A DNA stretch of 64,000 bases from Paenibacillus aurantius (GTDB taxonomy: Bacteria; Bacillota; Bacilli; Paenibacillales; NBRC-103111), in contig NZ_CP130318.1 in the NCBI RefSeq assembly GCF_032268605.1, positions 1,395,001 to 1,459,000 on the forward strand, given 5' to 3'. Under the pieces are notes generated by a model. It ran no database searches. It saw nothing but the letters and a program-made list of their open reading frames with translations, and was not told where the DNA came from. Position numbers and translations under genes: made by a program. This document shows positions 25,364 through 33,686 of this stretch, in pieces. Each line of letters starts with the position of its first letter. Within the stretch, counting starts at the first letter, position 1.

Positions 25364-26146
25364 ATGAAGACATCGTTTACCAATAAAATCATATGGATTA
25401 CTGGGGCGTCCAGCGGAATAGGCGCCCTGATGGCCCGCCGTCTGTCGGAGCTTGGCGCCGAGCTCATCCTGACGGCCCGTTCGGAGGATAAGCTCCGGGA
25501 GATCGCGGCAAGCCTGCCCGGTCCATCCGTTGCGATTCCGATGGATGTGGCCTCGGAGGAACAGGTCAACCGTACGGCGGAGCAGATTCTGGCCCGGTAC
25601 GGAAGGATCGATATCCTGATCAACAATGCCGGCTACGGAGTCTTTGAACGGGTGGAGGATGCTTCTCTCGACACCATCGAAGACATGATGAACGTCAATT
25701 ACTTCGGAACCGTCCGCTGCATCAAGGCGGTGCTGCCGTCCATGCGGCAGGCCGGAAGCGGGCATATCGTGAACATCGCCTCCATGGCGGGCAAGATCGG
25801 CTCCGCCAAGTCGAGCGGTTACTCCGCGAGCAAGCATGCCGTTCTGGGCTTCACGAACTGTCTCCGCCAGGAGCTTGCCGGCACGGGAATCGGCCTCACG
25901 GCCGTTAACCCGGGACCCATTGACACCCCTTTCTTCGACCGGGCGGACCCATCGGGAACCTATGTCAACAATGTCCGCTGGTTTATGCTTAAGCCGGAGA
26001 AGGTGGCGGAAGCCGTGATAGCGGGAATCGAACGGGAGAAGGCGGAGGTCAACCTCCCTTTTACCGCCAATGCGGGCGTAAAGCTGTATCAGCTGTTTCC
26101 CCGGCTCTTGGACCGGGTGGCCATCCGGATGCTGAGCAAGAAATGA
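25364..26146 (+). CDS. Short-chain dehydrogenase/reductase
   Basis: 260 residues. Cofactor-binding GASSGIGALMARRL at residues 11-24, NNAGYG near 87, catalytic Ser in IVNIASMAG and the Tyr-x3-Lys in YSASKHAV. This is the classical SDR fold using NAD(P)H to interconvert alcohols and ketones in the cytoplasm. GGAGG 8 nt before the ATG sets the start at 25364; the frame continues upstream without a ribosome site. Substrate unknown. It precedes the sigma factor gene by 25 nt, and the two may share a transcript. Confidence 0.93.
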   Translation: MKTSFTNKIIWITGASSGIGALMARRLSELGAELILTARSEDKLREIAASLPGPSVAIPMDVASEEQVNRTAEQILARYGRIDILINNAGYGVFERVEDASLDTIEDMMNVNYFGTVRCIKAVLPSMRQAGSGHIVNIASMAGKIGSAKSSGYSASKHAVLGFTNCLRQELAGTGIGLTAVNPGPIDTPFFDRADPSGTYVNNVRWFMLKPEKVAEAVIAGIEREKAEVNLPFTANAGVKLYQLFPRLLDRVAIRMLSKK

Positions 26147-26170
26147 TGCTGCCGATTCGTGGAGGTACCC

Positions 26171-26746
26171 ATGCCTAATCATCTTGTCCTTCTTTTTACC
26201 TCAAATTATTACAGCCTTCCCCGCAGCCTGCAGCAGAGCATTTATTACGAGTTCTACCAAATGGTCTATCCCCTTATTTATTTCATTCTCAAGGACCACG
26301 GAACGGCGGAGGATATTGTTCAGGAAGCGTTTCTCCGCGCCATCCGCAAGGCCGACCAGCTGAAGGATGTGGACAAGCTGGAGGGCTGGATCAAGACGCT
26401 GGCCCGCAACGTAACCCTCAACCATCTTAGGAAATTTTCGCGAAACCGTGAGGAATTGGACGCTGAAGATGTCTTTCAACATAGAGACCCCTCCCTTCCG
26501 AATGCAACGCTTCCGGTGGAGGAGGAGGTGGAGCTTCGTCTGATGAGGCAGTCGATCGCCCGTTACCTGGATGAACTGAAGCCCGACTACCGTCAGATGA
26601 TCGAGATGCGCTGGATTCAGAACCTTTCCTATAAGGAAATGGCCGCCGCCCTGAATGTGACAGAAGGAACGGTCCGGCAGAAGCTTTACCGGGCGAGGGA
26701 GGCCATCCGGCACCGATTCCATGAAGAATGGGGAACAAGAGAATGA
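26171..26746 (+). CDS. ECF-type RNA polymerase sigma factor
   Basis: 191 residues. Region 2 contains the core-binding and -10 recognition segments (VYPLIYFILKDHGTAEDIVQEAFLRA, written in parts: DHGTAEDIVQEAFLRAI, then GWIKTLARNVTLNHLRK). Region 4 includes the helix-turn-helix NLSYKEMAAALNVTEGTVRQ followed by KLYRARE. ECF sigma factors direct RNA polymerase to stress or envelope genes and are held inactive by an anti-sigma protein. GGAGG precedes the ATG at 26171; a GTG at 26159 is in frame but less likely. The next gene overlaps it by 4 bp and encodes the probable anti-sigma factor. Confidence 0.92.
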   Translation: MPNHLVLLFTSNYYSLPRSLQQSIYYEFYQMVYPLIYFILKDHGTAEDIVQEAFLRAIRKADQLKDVDKLEGWIKTLARNVTLNHLRKFSRNREELDAEDVFQHRDPSLPNATLPVEEEVELRLMRQSIARYLDELKPDYRQMIEMRWIQNLSYKEMAAALNVTEGTVRQKLYRAREAIRHRFHEEWGTRE

Positions 26747-27534
26747 AGAATTCGGATCAGGAACAGTTTGACGAGCTGTGGAAGAAGGCGTTGGAGGAAA
26801 GCTACCGGATTGAAGTGCCGGATCCGTCGGCCTCCTGGGCGAAGGTTTCCCTTCAGCTCGAGAAAGAGCGGAGGAAGAGGCTTGGCAAACGCCGGATAGC
26901 CATGGTGGCCGTGACCGCGGCTTCTCTGCTGATCGGGGGAACGGTATTCAGTGTCCCGATGGAGACCAATGCCTATAATCCCATTACCAAAATGCTGAAT
27001 AATTTAAAAGGCGATCTGGTTACGTTCTTTAACGGGGTGGATGAGAAGAATACCTCCGGGGCGAAGACGGATTCTCCTCCGGCCGAATTTGAAGGGCAGC
27101 ATGGAGGGGAGAAGGAGCAGAAAGACAAGCGCCCGGTGGACCCCGTTAACGGGATGCTCAGCCTGAGTGAAGCGGAGAAGGGGCTGTCGTTTCCGCTGGC
27201 CAAGCCTGCGTATCTTCCTGACGGCTACTCGTTTGCTTTTGCCATTCCCTATGAATCCAACGGAACGACCTTCGAAGGGGTCAACCTCATCTACAAGAAC
27301 GGGGATAAGCCGATCCTCCAGATCACCGAACGGACGCTGGCTACCTTTAACCAGTTCTCCCAGAAGTTTACGGACCACGTGACCGATATTGAAATTAACG
27401 GAAACCCGGGCAAGCTCATGATCACAAGGGAAAGTCGGGTGCAAGTTCTGCTCAGGAAGCCCTCTTCCTTTATTTATATCATGAGCGAGCTGCCGAAGGA
27501 GGAGGTTGTCCGCATCCTGGAAAGCGCCAAATAA
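26743..27534 (+). CDS. Putative anti-sigma factor with one membrane helix (DUF4367-like)
   Basis: 263 residues. A cytoplasmic N-terminus with DELWKKALEESY and DPSASWAKVSLQLEKERR is followed by a membrane helix at about residues 55-72 (IAMVAVTAASLLIGG) and an extracellular part with AKPAYLPDGYSF and IEINGNPGKL, typical of DUF4367/DUF4179 proteins. These are membrane-bound anti-sigma factors that sequester the ECF factor encoded just upstream. The start overlaps the sigma stop codon (ATGA), showing translational coupling. Confidence 0.82.
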   Translation: MKNSDQEQFDELWKKALEESYRIEVPDPSASWAKVSLQLEKERRKRLGKRRIAMVAVTAASLLIGGTVFSVPMETNAYNPITKMLNNLKGDLVTFFNGVDEKNTSGAKTDSPPAEFEGQHGGEKEQKDKRPVDPVNGMLSLSEAEKGLSFPLAKPAYLPDGYSFAFAIPYESNGTTFEGVNLIYKNGDKPILQITERTLATFNQFSQKFTDHVTDIEINGNPGKLMITRESRVQVLLRKPSSFIYIMSELPKEEVVRILESAK

Positions 27535-27610
27535 AAGCTCTCCTGACCTCCCCAAGGAAGGCGGGCGAGCATCAACCGAAGGAGGTAGACTTGACGACCA
27601 AGCAAGCAGG

Positions 27611-27637
27611 AAGTCCCTGGCACAGGCCGGGGACTTT
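27611..27637 (+). terminator. Weak terminator after the anti-sigma gene
   Basis: AAGTCCC and GGGACTT form a 7-bp stem followed by only four T residues. It overlaps the probable -35 of the next promoter. Confidence 0.5.
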
Positions 27638-27646
27638 TGCTATACT
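27618..27646 (+). promoter_or_regulatory. Promoter of the FdhF-like gene
   Basis: CTGGCA, 17 bp, TATACT. The -10 is good and the -35 is weak. A cre box starts about 6 bp after the expected start site. Confidence 0.5.
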
Positions 27647-27658
27647 GGGCAGTGAATC

Positions 27659-27672
27659 TGATAACGCTTACA
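27659..27672. promoter_or_regulatory. Perfect cre box (CcpA site)
   Basis: TGATAACGCTTACA matches TGWNANCGNTNWCA at all defined positions. Its place right after the promoter fits repression of the molybdoenzyme by preferred sugars. Confidence 0.75.
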
Positions 27673-27831
27673 GACGGTCCCTTGCTGGGAAGGGTTGTCG
27701 GTCGGGTCCTGTTCTCTTCGCACAAACAGAGGCAGTTTGTCCCGACGTGCCGCATGCCGCAGACGATGAATTCCAGCCGGAATCGTTCTCGAGGGCTTTT
27801 TTTTGCTTCTGTAAGAAAAAGGGGGAAGGTT

Positions 27832-30186
27832 ATGGGCCAAACCAAGCACACGGGCCGGATCCGGCTGCCCGCCAGGCCCGATCCCAGATTGTGGGTAAGC
27901 CGGGTGCCGTTCGGTCTCGGCCGGATCAAGCCGCACCACATCCGGGATACGATGAAGGTGGTCTGGGAGAACCGGGACAGCCTGCCGTATGCCTACCGCA
28001 TTCTGACGCAGGGCGTATGCGACGGCTGTGCGCTCGGGGTGTCCGGTCTGTATGACCAGACGCTTACGGGACCGCACGTCTGCACGACGCGGCTTAATGT
28101 CCTGCGGCTGAATACGATGCCGGCGATCAAGCCGGAGCAGCTTCACGCGGACATCGCCGAGCTCCGGAAGCTGGACAGCACGGCGCTGCGCAAGCTGGGC
28201 CGGCTGCCTTATCCGCTGCTGCGGCAGAAGGGAGATCGCTCGTTCCGCCGGATCTCCTGGGACGAGGCACTGGACCGGATAGCCGCCAAGATCCGCAGCA
28301 TCGATCCGAAGCAGCTCGCGTTCTATTTGACCGCACGGGGCATCACGAATGAAGTCTATTATGCCGCCGCGAAGGCGGCCCGGTTTATCGGGACGAACAA
28401 CATCGACAACGCCTCGCGCATCTGCCATTCCCCGTCGAAGACCGCGCTTAAGCGCTCGGTGGGCATCGGCGCCTCCTCCTGCAGCTACAAGGACTGGATC
28501 GGGACGGACGTCCTGGTGTTCTGGGGAAGCGTGGCGGCCAACAACCAGCCGGTCTCGACGAAGTACATGTATGCCGCCAAACGGCGGGGCACGAAGATCC
28601 TCGTCATCAACCCCTACCGCGAGCCGGCGATGGAGGGCTATTGGATCCCTTCCATCGCCGAGTCGGCTCTCTTCGGAACGAAGCTCGCCGATGATTTCTA
28701 CCAGGTGAACATCGGTGGGGACATCGCTTTCATGCACGGGGTGATGAAGCATTGGTTCGACATGGAGGAGGAGCGGCCGGGCTCGGCCATTGACCATGCT
28801 TATGTCCGTGAGCATGTCAACGGCTACGAGGAGCTCCGGGAGCATGTAACGGGCCAGCGGTGGGAGCTCTTGGAGGAATCGTCCGGGCTGTCCCGGGAGC
28901 GCATGCGGGAGTTCGCCCGGCTGCTGGCCGGAGCCCGTTCCGGCGTGTTCGTCTGGAGCATGGGCCTGACCCAGCACCGGTTCGGGACCGACAACATCTC
29001 GCAGGTGGCCAATCTGGCGCTGCTGCGCGGATTTCTCGGCCGCGAGCACTGCGGCCTGATGCCCATCCGCGGGCACAGCGGAGTCCAGGGCTCGGGCGAG
29101 ATGGGTGCGGACCCGTTCTCCCTGCCGGGGGGCGAGTTCAAGGAAGAGGACATCACGCGGATGGAGAGCGTCTGGGGCTTCCCTATCCCCCGCTGGCAGG
29201 GCGACATCGTCGGGGTGTCGCTGGAGAACGCCCGGCTTCCCGACGACCATGAACGCCGGCTGAAGGTGTTCTACACGTCAGGAGGCAATTTCCTCGAGAC
29301 GATGCCCGATCCGGACTTCGTTCGCACCTGTCTGGAGAACGTGGAGCTCCGGGTGCACCAGGACATCGTGCTGAACACCTCGACGCTGGTGGACGCCCGG
29401 GAGGAAGTGATCGTGCTGCCGGCCATGACCCGCTACGAGCAGCCGGGAGGGGGAACGTCCACCTCCACCGAGCGGATGGTTTATTATTCACCGGAGATCG
29501 AGGGCCCGCGTGCCGGGGAAGCCCGCGCCGAGTGGCTCATCTACGGGGAGCTCGCGGCCCGGGTGAAGCCGGAAGGGGACCGGCTGGCGGCGTTCCGGGA
29601 GGCGGCGGCCGTGCGCGAGGAAATCGCGAGGGCGGCCCCAGCTTACGACGGCATCCAGCACCTTCAAGGGAAGGGAGACGTGTTCCAGTGGGGCGGGGCC
29701 TGGCTGTGCGAGGGCGGGGTGTGCCCGACCCCGGACGGCCGCGGCCGCCTGATCCCCGTCGAGCTCCCGGAGCTGCGCAAGCCGGAGGGCAGGTTCTTCG
29801 CCACGACGCGCCGGGGGAAGCAGTTCAACTCCATGGTGTTCGGGGAGAAGGATCCCTTCAACGGGGCGGACCGGTACGATATTCTGATGAATCCCCAAGA
29901 CGCGGCCGCCCTTTCCATAGAGGAGGGAAACGCCGTCGTCGTCTACAACCGCAACGGGCTGATGCACGCCCGGATGAAGACGGCGGACATCGCCCCCGGC
30001 AATGTCGAGCTGTTCTGGCCGGAGGGCAATGTTCTCTTTCGCAAAGGCGTTTATGAGCCCGAAGCAGGCATTCCCGAATACAACACGGACGTGGTCGTAG
30101 AGAAGGCGGAAACCTATCACGCGTTGAAGGATACCCGGTATGTGGAGAAGAGGATGGAAGAGCTGGAGCTCGATAGTCCGGGGTAA
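27832..30186 (+). CDS. FdhF-like molybdopterin oxidoreductase alpha subunit
   Basis: 784 residues with GGGGGAAGG before the ATG. It belongs to the formate-dehydrogenase-like alpha group (TIGR01701 type). The N-terminus has C-x2-C (VCDGCALG) and a later Cys (HVCTTRL), so the usual four-cysteine pattern of the [4Fe-4S] site is incomplete. The segment ASRICHSPS aligns with the active-site region of E. coli FdhH, with Cys where FdhH has selenocysteine. The C-terminal molydop-binding domain shows DILMNPQDAAALSIEEGNAV. It probably oxidises formate or another small substrate in the cytoplasm. No fdhD or electron-transfer partner is adjacent. Repression by CcpA is suggested by the upstream cre. Confidence 0.87.
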   Translation: MGQTKHTGRIRLPARPDPRLWVSRVPFGLGRIKPHHIRDTMKVVWENRDSLPYAYRILTQGVCDGCALGVSGLYDQTLTGPHVCTTRLNVLRLNTMPAIKPEQLHADIAELRKLDSTALRKLGRLPYPLLRQKGDRSFRRISWDEALDRIAAKIRSIDPKQLAFYLTARGITNEVYYAAAKAARFIGTNNIDNASRICHSPSKTALKRSVGIGASSCSYKDWIGTDVLVFWGSVAANNQPVSTKYMYAAKRRGTKILVINPYREPAMEGYWIPSIAESALFGTKLADDFYQVNIGGDIAFMHGVMKHWFDMEEERPGSAIDHAYVREHVNGYEELREHVTGQRWELLEESSGLSRERMREFARLLAGARSGVFVWSMGLTQHRFGTDNISQVANLALLRGFLGREHCGLMPIRGHSGVQGSGEMGADPFSLPGGEFKEEDITRMESVWGFPIPRWQGDIVGVSLENARLPDDHERRLKVFYTSGGNFLETMPDPDFVRTCLENVELRVHQDIVLNTSTLVDAREEVIVLPAMTRYEQPGGGTSTSTERMVYYSPEIEGPRAGEARAEWLIYGELAARVKPEGDRLAAFREAAAVREEIARAAPAYDGIQHLQGKGDVFQWGGAWLCEGGVCPTPDGRGRLIPVELPELRKPEGRFFATTRRGKQFNSMVFGEKDPFNGADRYDILMNPQDAAALSIEEGNAVVVYNRNGLMHARMKTADIAPGNVELFWPEGNVLFRKGVYEPEAGIPEYNTDVVVEKAETYHALKDTRYVEKRMEELELDSPG

Positions 30187-30307
30187 GGCAGACCGGAAGA
30201 GGAATAGGGCTTATTAGTCCGGGGTTCGGCAAACGGGAGGAAAAAAGGGATTACCAGAGGAGTGCCTTGTCGGCCGCGGCAGATCATCCGCTCTTCAAAG
30301 AAGGATG

Positions 30308-30357
30308 AAAAAGGGCGGTGCTCCCGGGCCGGACAGATCCGGACCCAGGGCACCGCC
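30308..30357 (-). terminator. Terminator of the small secreted protein gene
   Basis: GGCGGTGC (30314-30321) pairs with GCACCGCC (30350-30357), with an inner CCGGAC/TCCGG stem. On the minus strand it is followed by CCCTTTTT. Confidence 0.8.
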
Positions 30358-30364
30358 TCAAGCA

Positions 30365-30928
30365 TTAGTTGACGAGATAATAGCTGCCCACGGTCGTGCC
30401 GTTCTCGGTTACGCCGTTATGAGCGACGGAATGATACCCGATGACGCGGTAGTAGTAGCCTCTAGGCTGGACGGTATCGGTTCCTTCTCCGATAAAGGGA
30501 GAATCGAAGCGGACCCAGAACGGGGAATACGCCACGTCAACCCAACTCGAGCCAGTCCAGCGCTGAACCGTAAGGGAGATGCTGATGGAATCAACGATGA
30601 CGGAGGCATAGGTGGAGCCGCTGTAGTGAATGTTGCCGTTGCCCGGGGACCCGATGGTCACATTGCCGGTGGCGAGATACTGATGGTTAGGGTCAAAGTC
30701 GCTGCCCATCGACTGCATGTTCCCCGAGGAGTCCGTACCGGAGGTCGCAGAGCCGGTCGTCGTGCCGGGGAAGTACCGGGTAACGCTGTCGGAGATTGGG
30801 GGTGGAGAGGTCTTGGCCCCATGCTCCTTAGGAGCGGCGGAGGCGGTCGCGGCGCTCATCAGGATAGTCAGTATGAGGCCGATCATGATGAAGGGGAGTT
30901 TCCGAATACGGTAGTTCTTTGGATACAT
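30365..30928 (-). CDS. Small secreted protein of unknown function
   Basis: 187 residues. A basic N-terminus and hydrophobic core (residues 10-28, FIMIGLILTILMSAATASA) end in a signal peptidase I-like AxA site. The mature protein is rich in Gly, Ser and Thr and looks beta-stranded, with aromatic residues (YFPGT, SSWVDVAYSPFWVRF, GYYYRVIGYH). I do not recognise a catalytic motif. AAGGAGG stands 8 nt before the ATG. The promoter has a TATAAT directly abutting a dyad, so expression looks regulated. Confidence 0.65.
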   Translation of the reverse strand: MYPKNYRIRKLPFIMIGLILTILMSAATASAAPKEHGAKTSPPPISDSVTRYFPGTTTGSATSGTDSSGNMQSMGSDFDPNHQYLATGNVTIGSPGNGNIHYSGSTYASVIVDSISISLTVQRWTGSSWVDVAYSPFWVRFDSPFIGEGTDTVQPRGYYYRVIGYHSVAHNGVTENGTTVGSYYLVN

Positions 30929-30950
30929 GGGTATCCCTCCTTAAGATAGT

Positions 30951-30969
30951 TGTGCGCTCGCACATTATA
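30951..30969 (-). promoter_or_regulatory. -10 element and operator-like dyad of the secreted-protein gene
   Basis: On the minus strand TATAAT (30964-30969) is followed directly by TGTGCGAGCGCACA (30951-30964), an inverted repeat with a 2-nt centre. The dyad covers the probable start of transcription. The -35 is not evident. Confidence 0.55.
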
Positions 30970-31171
30970 AAGGACACCATAACTTGGGTTTTTGTTACAG
31001 GAAAAAAGTAACTTTTTTTTGGACCTGCCGTTTTGCTGATATTTGTCGAAGGTAGGCGGTTGGGACCGGATTTTTCATCCAGCCTTTTCGGGGGTAAACT
31101 TTGAATAGTCCAGTGACCGGTTAATTTGTAATAGCAAGAATAAACTTTAATAGAAGGAAGGGGAACCCAAC

Positions 31172-32029
31172 ATGAGCCAGACGGGAAAAGGATCCCGAAC
31201 GGGAAGAGCTTTGATTGAACAGATCAACCGCACGGAGGTTCCGGCGGACGGCATCGCCATGTGGCATCTCGGCCAGGAGGGAATGGCCGTCAAGCGCGGA
31301 GGCCGTATTCTCTATTTCGATCCGTTTCTTTCGGCCGAGCTTGGAGGAGACATGAGAAGAAACTTCCCGCCTCCGTTGAAGCCGGAGGAGGTGACGAATG
31401 CGGATTACGTGCTGATTTCGCATGATCATCTGGACCATCTGGATCCCTATACGTTGAACGGAATCGGCAAAAGCTCTCCGAACGCCCGCTTCATCTGCCC
31501 GGCCCCTCATACCGCGAGGCTGACCGAGATCGGCATCTCGGAAGACCGGATCATCGCGGCCAAGGTAACGGAGGCGATCGAGCTCGAAGGCATTCGCATT
31601 CAGCCCGTCGCCTGCAAGCACGAGGAGTATTTCACGGATGAGTCCGGCCATCACGGCTTTCTGGGCTACATCCTCGATATGGACGGGCTTGTTTTCTACC
31701 ATGCGGGAGACGGGCTCGCCGTCCCGGAGCTCGTGGAGGAGCTGAAGAAGCATCCGATCGAGATAGCCTGTCTGCCGATCAACGGGCATGATTTTAAGCG
31801 ATTCGGCCAGAACCTGATGGGCAATATGACCTTCCGCGAGGCGGCGGACCTGGCCGACGCGGTGGGGGCGGAGCTCGTCATTCCGATGCATTACGACCTC
31901 TTCGCGGCCAATACGGAGAATCCCGCTTACTTCGTCGATTATCTTCACCGGGCGTATCCTTTTCAGCGGTTCAAAATGTTCGTCCCCGGGGAAAGAATGC
32001 TCTATTTGTCCGAGCGTCTCCCCCGCTAA
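31172..32029 (+). CDS. Metallo-beta-lactamase-fold hydrolase, UlaG-like
   Basis: 285 residues. The metal motif is SHDHLDHLD (about residues 87-95), with further ligands in CKHEEYF, YHAGDGLA and PMHYDLFAA. This is the layout of UlaG-like L-ascorbate-6-phosphate lactonases, and residues MWHLGQEGMAVKRGG and YFDPFLS match that subgroup. It would open a lactone or cleave a phospho-sugar in the cytoplasm. No ascorbate phosphotransferase genes are nearby, so the exact substrate is uncertain. GAAGGAAGGGG lies upstream of the ATG. Confidence 0.85.
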   Translation: MSQTGKGSRTGRALIEQINRTEVPADGIAMWHLGQEGMAVKRGGRILYFDPFLSAELGGDMRRNFPPPLKPEEVTNADYVLISHDHLDHLDPYTLNGIGKSSPNARFICPAPHTARLTEIGISEDRIIAAKVTEAIELEGIRIQPVACKHEEYFTDESGHHGFLGYILDMDGLVFYHAGDGLAVPELVEELKKHPIEIACLPINGHDFKRFGQNLMGNMTFREAADLADAVGAELVIPMHYDLFAANTENPAYFVDYLHRAYPFQRFKMFVPGERMLYLSERLPR

Positions 32030-32131
32030 AAGCCCGGAAGCCTTCCGCCCGCGGATTTGTCGAAAGTTGTGTTTTGTCTGCAGGAAAGCGATAATAAACT
32101 ACACGACAGATTCATGGAAAAGAGGACGATC

Positions 32132-33685
32132 ATGGCTACCGATTTTGAAGCATTGCCCATAGAGGAAAGACTGATTTCCAACCTGAAGGAGAGAGGGATC
32201 TCCGCTCCTACCGATATCCAGGCCCGGGCGATTCCGGTCATTGCGGCGGGAAAGGACGTCATCGCCCAATCCCAGACGGGAACGGGCAAGACCCTTGCCT
32301 ATCTGCTGCCCGTTCTCCAGAAGCTCGACGCTTCGGCCCGACATGTACAAGCGGTGGTGCTCGTGCCCACGCGGGAGCTCGGGATGCAGATCCTGCAGGA
32401 AATCGAGAAGCTGATCGAAGGGACGGAGCTCACGGCGCAGCCTCTTATCGGAGGGGCGGCTCTCGCCCGCCAGGTCGACAGGCTTAGGCAGAAGCCTTCG
32501 ATCGTCGTGGGAACGCCGGGAAGGATCATGGAGCTGATCAAGCTCCGCAAGCTCACCATGCACTATGTGCGGACCATTGTGGTCGACGAGGTGGATCAGA
32601 TGTTTGATCTGGGCTCCGCTAAGGAAGTGGAGTCCATCCTCGGAAGCGCGCTGCGGGACCGTCAAATTCTGTTCTTCTCCGCTACGGTGACCGAAGCGAT
32701 CCGCCGGACGGCCGGGCGTTGGATGAACGAGCCGGAGGAGATCGACGTCAAGCCGGAGCAGCGGACGGCCGAGACGCTGGAGCATCTGTATTTCGTCACG
32801 GAGCCCCGCGACAAGATCGACATGCTCCGCCGGCTCGTCCGGCATTACAACCCGCGCTCGGCGATTGTGTTTATTAATGAAACGGAAGGCGTGGCCGAGG
32901 TGCTGGCCAAAATCCGCTACGTTGGCTTAACCATCGAGGGACTGTACGGAGACGCGGGCAAACAGGACCGCGCCCGGGTGATGAACGGCTTCCGGGAGGG
33001 CCGGTTCCAGCTGCTGCTCGCCACGGATGTAGCCGCCAGGGGGCTCGACATTCCCGAGGTGACCCATGTCATCAACCTGGACCTGCCGATGGACGCGGAC
33101 CATTACGTTCACCGCGCCGGGCGGACCGGCCGCATGGGCCGCCAAGGAACCGTCCTCTCGCTGGCGGCGAACCGGGAGCGGTCCCTGATCGAGAAGTTCG
33201 CCAAGACGCTCGGCATCCCCATCGAAGAGAAGGAGATGTACAGCGGCGAGGTGGTAAGCCCGGAGGAGAACCGCAGCGTCCGGGCGGGCCGCCAGCGCGT
33301 GGAGAAGGCAGGCGCCGGCGAAAGCGTCCGGACCAACGGTGCGGCCGGGACGGGCGCCGCTTCCTCCGGCAAAACCGCGGAGGCGGGCGCCGAACGGCGT
33401 GAGCGTCCGGCCTTCGGGGCCGGAGGGCTTCCGGAGCGCCCCGGTGCGGGTGGCGGCCGCGGGAGCAGCGGAGCCGGCGTACAGCCGGCCGCGGGCGGCG
33501 GGCGCCTGAGCTCGAAGGACTGGCGCTCCGTGGCTGCCGGCGGGACGGAGGAGCGGCAGGCTCTCCAGCCGGAGGCACGCAAGCCGGCGGGGGCCGGGAA
33601 GGGGCGGGAACGCGACCGGGAGCGCGACCGCAAGAACAAGGGCGCGCCCAAGTGGCTGAAGGACAAGCCGGCGAAGGACCGCTAG
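32132..33685 (+). CDS. DEAD-box-family RNA helicase (with DEVD)
   Basis: 517 residues. The Q motif TDIQARAIP, motif I AQSQTGTGKT, Ia VPTREL, Ib TPGR, motif II VDEVDQM (Val in place of the Ala of DEAD), motif III SAT, motif IV VFINET, motif V ATDVAARGLD and motif VI HRAGRTGR are all present. After about residue 400 a long Gly/Ala/Arg/Glu-rich tail ends in basic residues, a typical RNA-binding extension of CshA/CshB-like helicases. It remodels RNA in decay, ribosome assembly or cold response. The ATG at 32132 follows AGAGGA; ATGs at 32114 and further upstream are less well supported. Confidence 0.93.
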   Translation: MATDFEALPIEERLISNLKERGISAPTDIQARAIPVIAAGKDVIAQSQTGTGKTLAYLLPVLQKLDASARHVQAVVLVPTRELGMQILQEIEKLIEGTELTAQPLIGGAALARQVDRLRQKPSIVVGTPGRIMELIKLRKLTMHYVRTIVVDEVDQMFDLGSAKEVESILGSALRDRQILFFSATVTEAIRRTAGRWMNEPEEIDVKPEQRTAETLEHLYFVTEPRDKIDMLRRLVRHYNPRSAIVFINETEGVAEVLAKIRYVGLTIEGLYGDAGKQDRARVMNGFREGRFQLLLATDVAARGLDIPEVTHVINLDLPMDADHYVHRAGRTGRMGRQGTVLSLAANRERSLIEKFAKTLGIPIEEKEMYSGEVVSPEENRSVRAGRQRVEKAGAGESVRTNGAAGTGAASSGKTAEAGAERRERPAFGAGGLPERPGAGGGRGSSGAGVQPAAGGGRLSSKDWRSVAAGGTEERQALQPEARKPAGAGKGRERDRERDRKNKGAPKWLKDKPAKDR

Positions 33686-33686
33686 C

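Larger units (their letters stand above)
27535..27831 (+). other. Intergenic region with terminator, promoter, cre box and structured leader
   Basis: It contains a weak terminator (27611-27637), a promoter (-10 TATACT at 27641), a perfect cre (27659-27672) and about 160 nt of leader. The leader shows GTCGGG/CCCGAC enclosing ACAAAC/GTTTGT, and ACGA/TTCC paired to GGAA/TCGT, before a run of eight T residues near 27800. Confidence 0.55.
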
